Source: Mucilaginibacter xinganensis
GTDB taxonomy: Bacteria; Bacteroidota; Bacteroidia; Sphingobacteriales; Sphingobacteriaceae
Direction of reading: 5' to 3'
Assembly (NCBI RefSeq): GCF_002257585.1
Contig: NZ_CP022743.1
Location: forward strand, 2,542,001-2,606,000
DNA: 64,000 bases
A model generated the notes under the pieces. That model saw only the letters and a program-made list of their open reading frames with translations, had not been told where the DNA came from and searched no databases. Position numbers and translations under genes: made by a program. Below, piece by piece: positions 61,944 to 64,000 of this stretch. Numbering within the stretch: position 1 is the stretch's first letter; each line of letters opens with the position of its first letter.

Positions 61944-64000
61944 TTAATTAGATACCGTAACCATTGAAATGTTACGTTTTAGTATTTTATAACTTACATT
62001 TTTATTTTTAGCATCAATTTTAAGCTTATTTATATAATTGTCGCTGTTAGTGCCATCTGCTATAATTAGCTTATAATCAAATATATTGCTGATTGCTGTT
62101 AAACCGGCATGGGGGTTACCGGTAAGATAAAGATAATCGAATTTTAATTTAGCCGCCTGGGAATCATCCGCTGGGTGTGCATTTATTAAAAATAGTTTGG
62201 TATTTAAAAACTGTACTGCTCCTCCGTTTTTCGCGAGCCATGCCATTTTAATATTTTGATAGAATGTTAAAGTTCTTGTATTGTTAACCTGGCAACTATC
62301 AAGGTAAGGTTGAATGGCATATTGATAGGTTTTATCTGTATCGCGCAGGTCGGTAAGTACAATTGCCGCGTTGCCATTTCTGAAAACGATAGCCTTGTGC
62401 TTATTTATACTTAGCCAGGCTATATTGTTACCGGCAGTATTTCGTATCCGCTTTAAGCTAACAGAAATGCTAAAGAGCAGCGTACAAACCATCAAAATTT
62501 TAAGAACCCACTTTTTCTTATCGTACAAAAAATAAAACAGGCTGATAATAATTGCGTAAAGTAGCAAATACTCCGCTGTGGTTACCCAAATTTTTGTAAT
62601 TGAGGCAAAAGGTAAATGCTCCACCCGGGTTAAAAATTTATTCATCAGCAGGATTGAATTTTCCAGTACAAAGGCCAACGCTTTTGATGCATAAGGTATT
62701 TGCGGCAGCAGCAGGTATAAAATGCCCGAATACATGATCACCATTGTTGGCAATACGATAAATAAGTTGCTCAATAAAAAGTAAACCGGGAATTGGTGAA
62801 AATAAAAAGCGCTTAAAGGAAAGGTAATAACCTGTGCCGCTACAGATACCGAGCAGGCAGCCCATAATTTGTCGGCCAGTTTGTTTTTAAACGTCAGCCA
62901 GTTATATACCACCGGCTGAAAGACAATTAATCCAAAAACGGCAAGATAGGACAGCTGAAAACCGACATCAACAATATAAAGCGGGTTATAAAGCAACAAT
63001 CCGAAAGCAGAGATCGCCAAAATATTTAACGTATTAATATAACGGCTGTAAGTTTTACCGACAACAACCATGCTGATCATTACAGCAGCCCGGCAAACCG
63101 CCGGCGAAAAGCCAGTAAGTAATGCATAATACCAAATTATAGCTATAATAATTATGGCTTTGAGCAATTTGCCATACTTGAACCTATTTAGGAAACCCAG
63201 CGCAAACGCCAGCAACAGGTAAATGACTGCTACGTGGGCACCCGAAACGGAAAGCACATGTACCGTTCCTGTTTTTGAGTAGGCCTGTAATACATCATTG
63301 CTCAGATCAGTTTTATAACCCAATATCAGCGTGGATGCCACTGCGATGGCATTGGTATCGCGCATGTTGCGCTTTAGCTTTCCTATCAGGTTTTTTCTTA
63401 GTTTTAAAGCGTAACTTACTATGGCATTGCCTTTTCCGAACGCTAATAGTTCATATTGTTTAGGGAATAAAAAAGACTGGTAATAGATGTTTTGGTTAGC
63501 CAGGTATCTTTTATAATTAAACTCAGCGGGATTAAACGGCGGGTTTACCGCTGCGTATTTTGCAGGAATCAATAGTTCATCACCGTAAGTGAGGTCACTT
63601 TCCTGGTCTTTTAAAGCTAAAAGCAAAGTACCGGATGATGGGGTGCTTTTACCGTTGTTTACAGTTTCTTCAACAGTGGCAATAAATCTGATCCAGCCAT
63701 TTTTAAGAATAGGTTCATTATTGATCTTTACAACAAGATACTGTGCGCTAGCCTTCGAAAAATGGTGGTTGTTGTTAAGCTCGTTATTTCTGATAACACT
63801 GATAAAACCCGATAAAAATAAAATGCAGGTGATCAGTATGCCGCCAATCCACCTGGATCTATAAAGCCCTATCTTTGTGTAAGTTAAATTGAGTAAAATA
63901 AATATTAAGCTCAGCGCAAAAAATAAAACGGTGAGCAGGTTGATGTTGGATAAGGTGGAGAAATTAATAGCTAAACTAATTCCCAATATAAAGGGAAGCA
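61944..64000 (-). CDS. comEC: ComEC/Rec2 DNA-uptake channel protein (5' end beyond window)
   Basis: The frame stays open to the window edge: the residues before the first in-window start-like codon (a TTG at 63986) read PFILGISLAINF, matching the usual ComEC N-terminus, so the gene begins past 64000. At least 685 residues are visible. After two helices comes an OB-like periplasmic domain (LVVKINNEPILKNGWIRF), then the Competence domain with VHVLSVSGAHVAVIYLLLA and GFSPAVCRAAVMISM. The C-terminal domain shows no metallo-beta-lactamase metal motif, as in many Bacteroidota ComEC proteins. It moves single-stranded DNA across the inner membrane. Confidence 0.88.
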   Translation of the reverse strand, partial: LPFILGISLAINFSTLSNINLLTVLFFALSLIFILLNLTYTKIGLYRSRWIGGILITCILFLSGFISVIRNNELNNNHHFSKASAQYLVVKINNEPILKNGWIRFIATVEETVNNGKSTPSSGTLLLALKDQESDLTYGDELLIPAKYAAVNPPFNPAEFNYKRYLANQNIYYQSFLFPKQYELLAFGKGNAIVSYALKLRKNLIGKLKRNMRDTNAIAVASTLILGYKTDLSNDVLQAYSKTGTVHVLSVSGAHVAVIYLLLAFALGFLNRFKYGKLLKAIIIIAIIWYYALLTGFSPAVCRAAVMISMVVVGKTYSRYINTLNILAISAFGLLLYNPLYIVDVGFQLSYLAVFGLIVFQPVVYNWLTFKNKLADKLWAACSVSVAAQVITFPLSAFYFHQFPVYFLLSNLFIVLPTMVIMYSGILYLLLPQIPYASKALAFVLENSILLMNKFLTRVEHLPFASITKIWVTTAEYLLLYAIIISLFYFLYDKKKWVLKILMVCTLLFSISVSLKRIRNTAGNNIAWLSINKHKAIVFRNGNAAIVLTDLRDTDKTYQYAIQPYLDSCQVNNTRTLTFYQNIKMAWLAKNGGAVQFLNTKLFLINAHPADDSQAAKLKFDYLYLTGNPHAGLTAISNIFDYKLIIADGTNSDNYINKLKIDAKNKNVSYKILKRNISMVTVSN

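Overview
The window comes from a Bacteroidota chromosome, most likely a Sphingobacteriaceae member such as Mucilaginibacter or Pedobacter. I infer this from the type IX secretion markers (a CHU_C-type C-terminal sorting domain followed by a PorP/SprF protein), TAnnTTTG-type promoter boxes, near absence of Shine-Dalgarno sites, GH76/GH43 glycosidases, and Bacteroidetes-style ROK, MFS and ComEC proteins. The genus is an inference.

Layout. (1) 1-3.28 kb is core: the end of guaB, a ROK sugar kinase with an MFS sugar importer, and an unassigned 0.35-kb stretch that looks like a structured RNA with several UNCG/GNRA tetraloop hairpins. (2) 3.29-37.72 kb is a genomic island of about 34.4 kb in the 3' end of a tRNA(CAT) gene. 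A 23-bp copy of the tRNA 3' end lies at the far boundary and a frameshifted tyrosine recombinase sits beside the tRNA. (3) 37.9-46.5 kb is core or accessory metabolism: a HAD phosphatase, GH43 and GH76 glycosidases, then an APS kinase and a run of modification enzymes (two iron(II)/2-oxoglutarate dioxygenase-like proteins, formyltransferase, sulfotransferase, HEAGH peptidase-like protein, degenerate metallophosphatase). (4) 46.9-55.0 kb holds three tandem tail-collar proteins, a signal-less substrate-binding protein, a 1404-residue surface protein and PorP/SprF. (5) 55.5-64 kb is housekeeping: beta-barrel protein, aminotransferase, CDF transporter, NUDIX, bioA, a ferritin-like protein, a DUF4412-like protein and 5'-truncated comEC.

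The island is mostly defence cargo. It carries a Fic protein with an AbiEi-like N-terminus, a GHKL ATPase plus Mrr-type nuclease pair behind a perfect 13-bp inverted repeat, a DUF262/DUF1524 (GmrSD-like) nuclease, and a seven-gene phosphorothioation operon: dndC, dndD, dndE, then a helicase, a small protein, a zinc-hook SMC ATPase and a second DndE-like protein. dndA and dndB are absent. Next come plasmid-like genes (DUF932 and small neighbours), two DUF2971 proteins, a histone-H1-like protein, and a five-gene operon joining an NMT1-type ABC importer to a haem-oxygenase-like diiron protein. Last is a more GC-rich four-gene operon encoding an exported caspase-like protease, an exported TPR-CHAT protease, a large envelope protein and an Ig-like lipoprotein. 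This is my best candidate for an undescribed system. The second is the collar-protein/modification-enzyme cluster at 40.8-49.8 kb.
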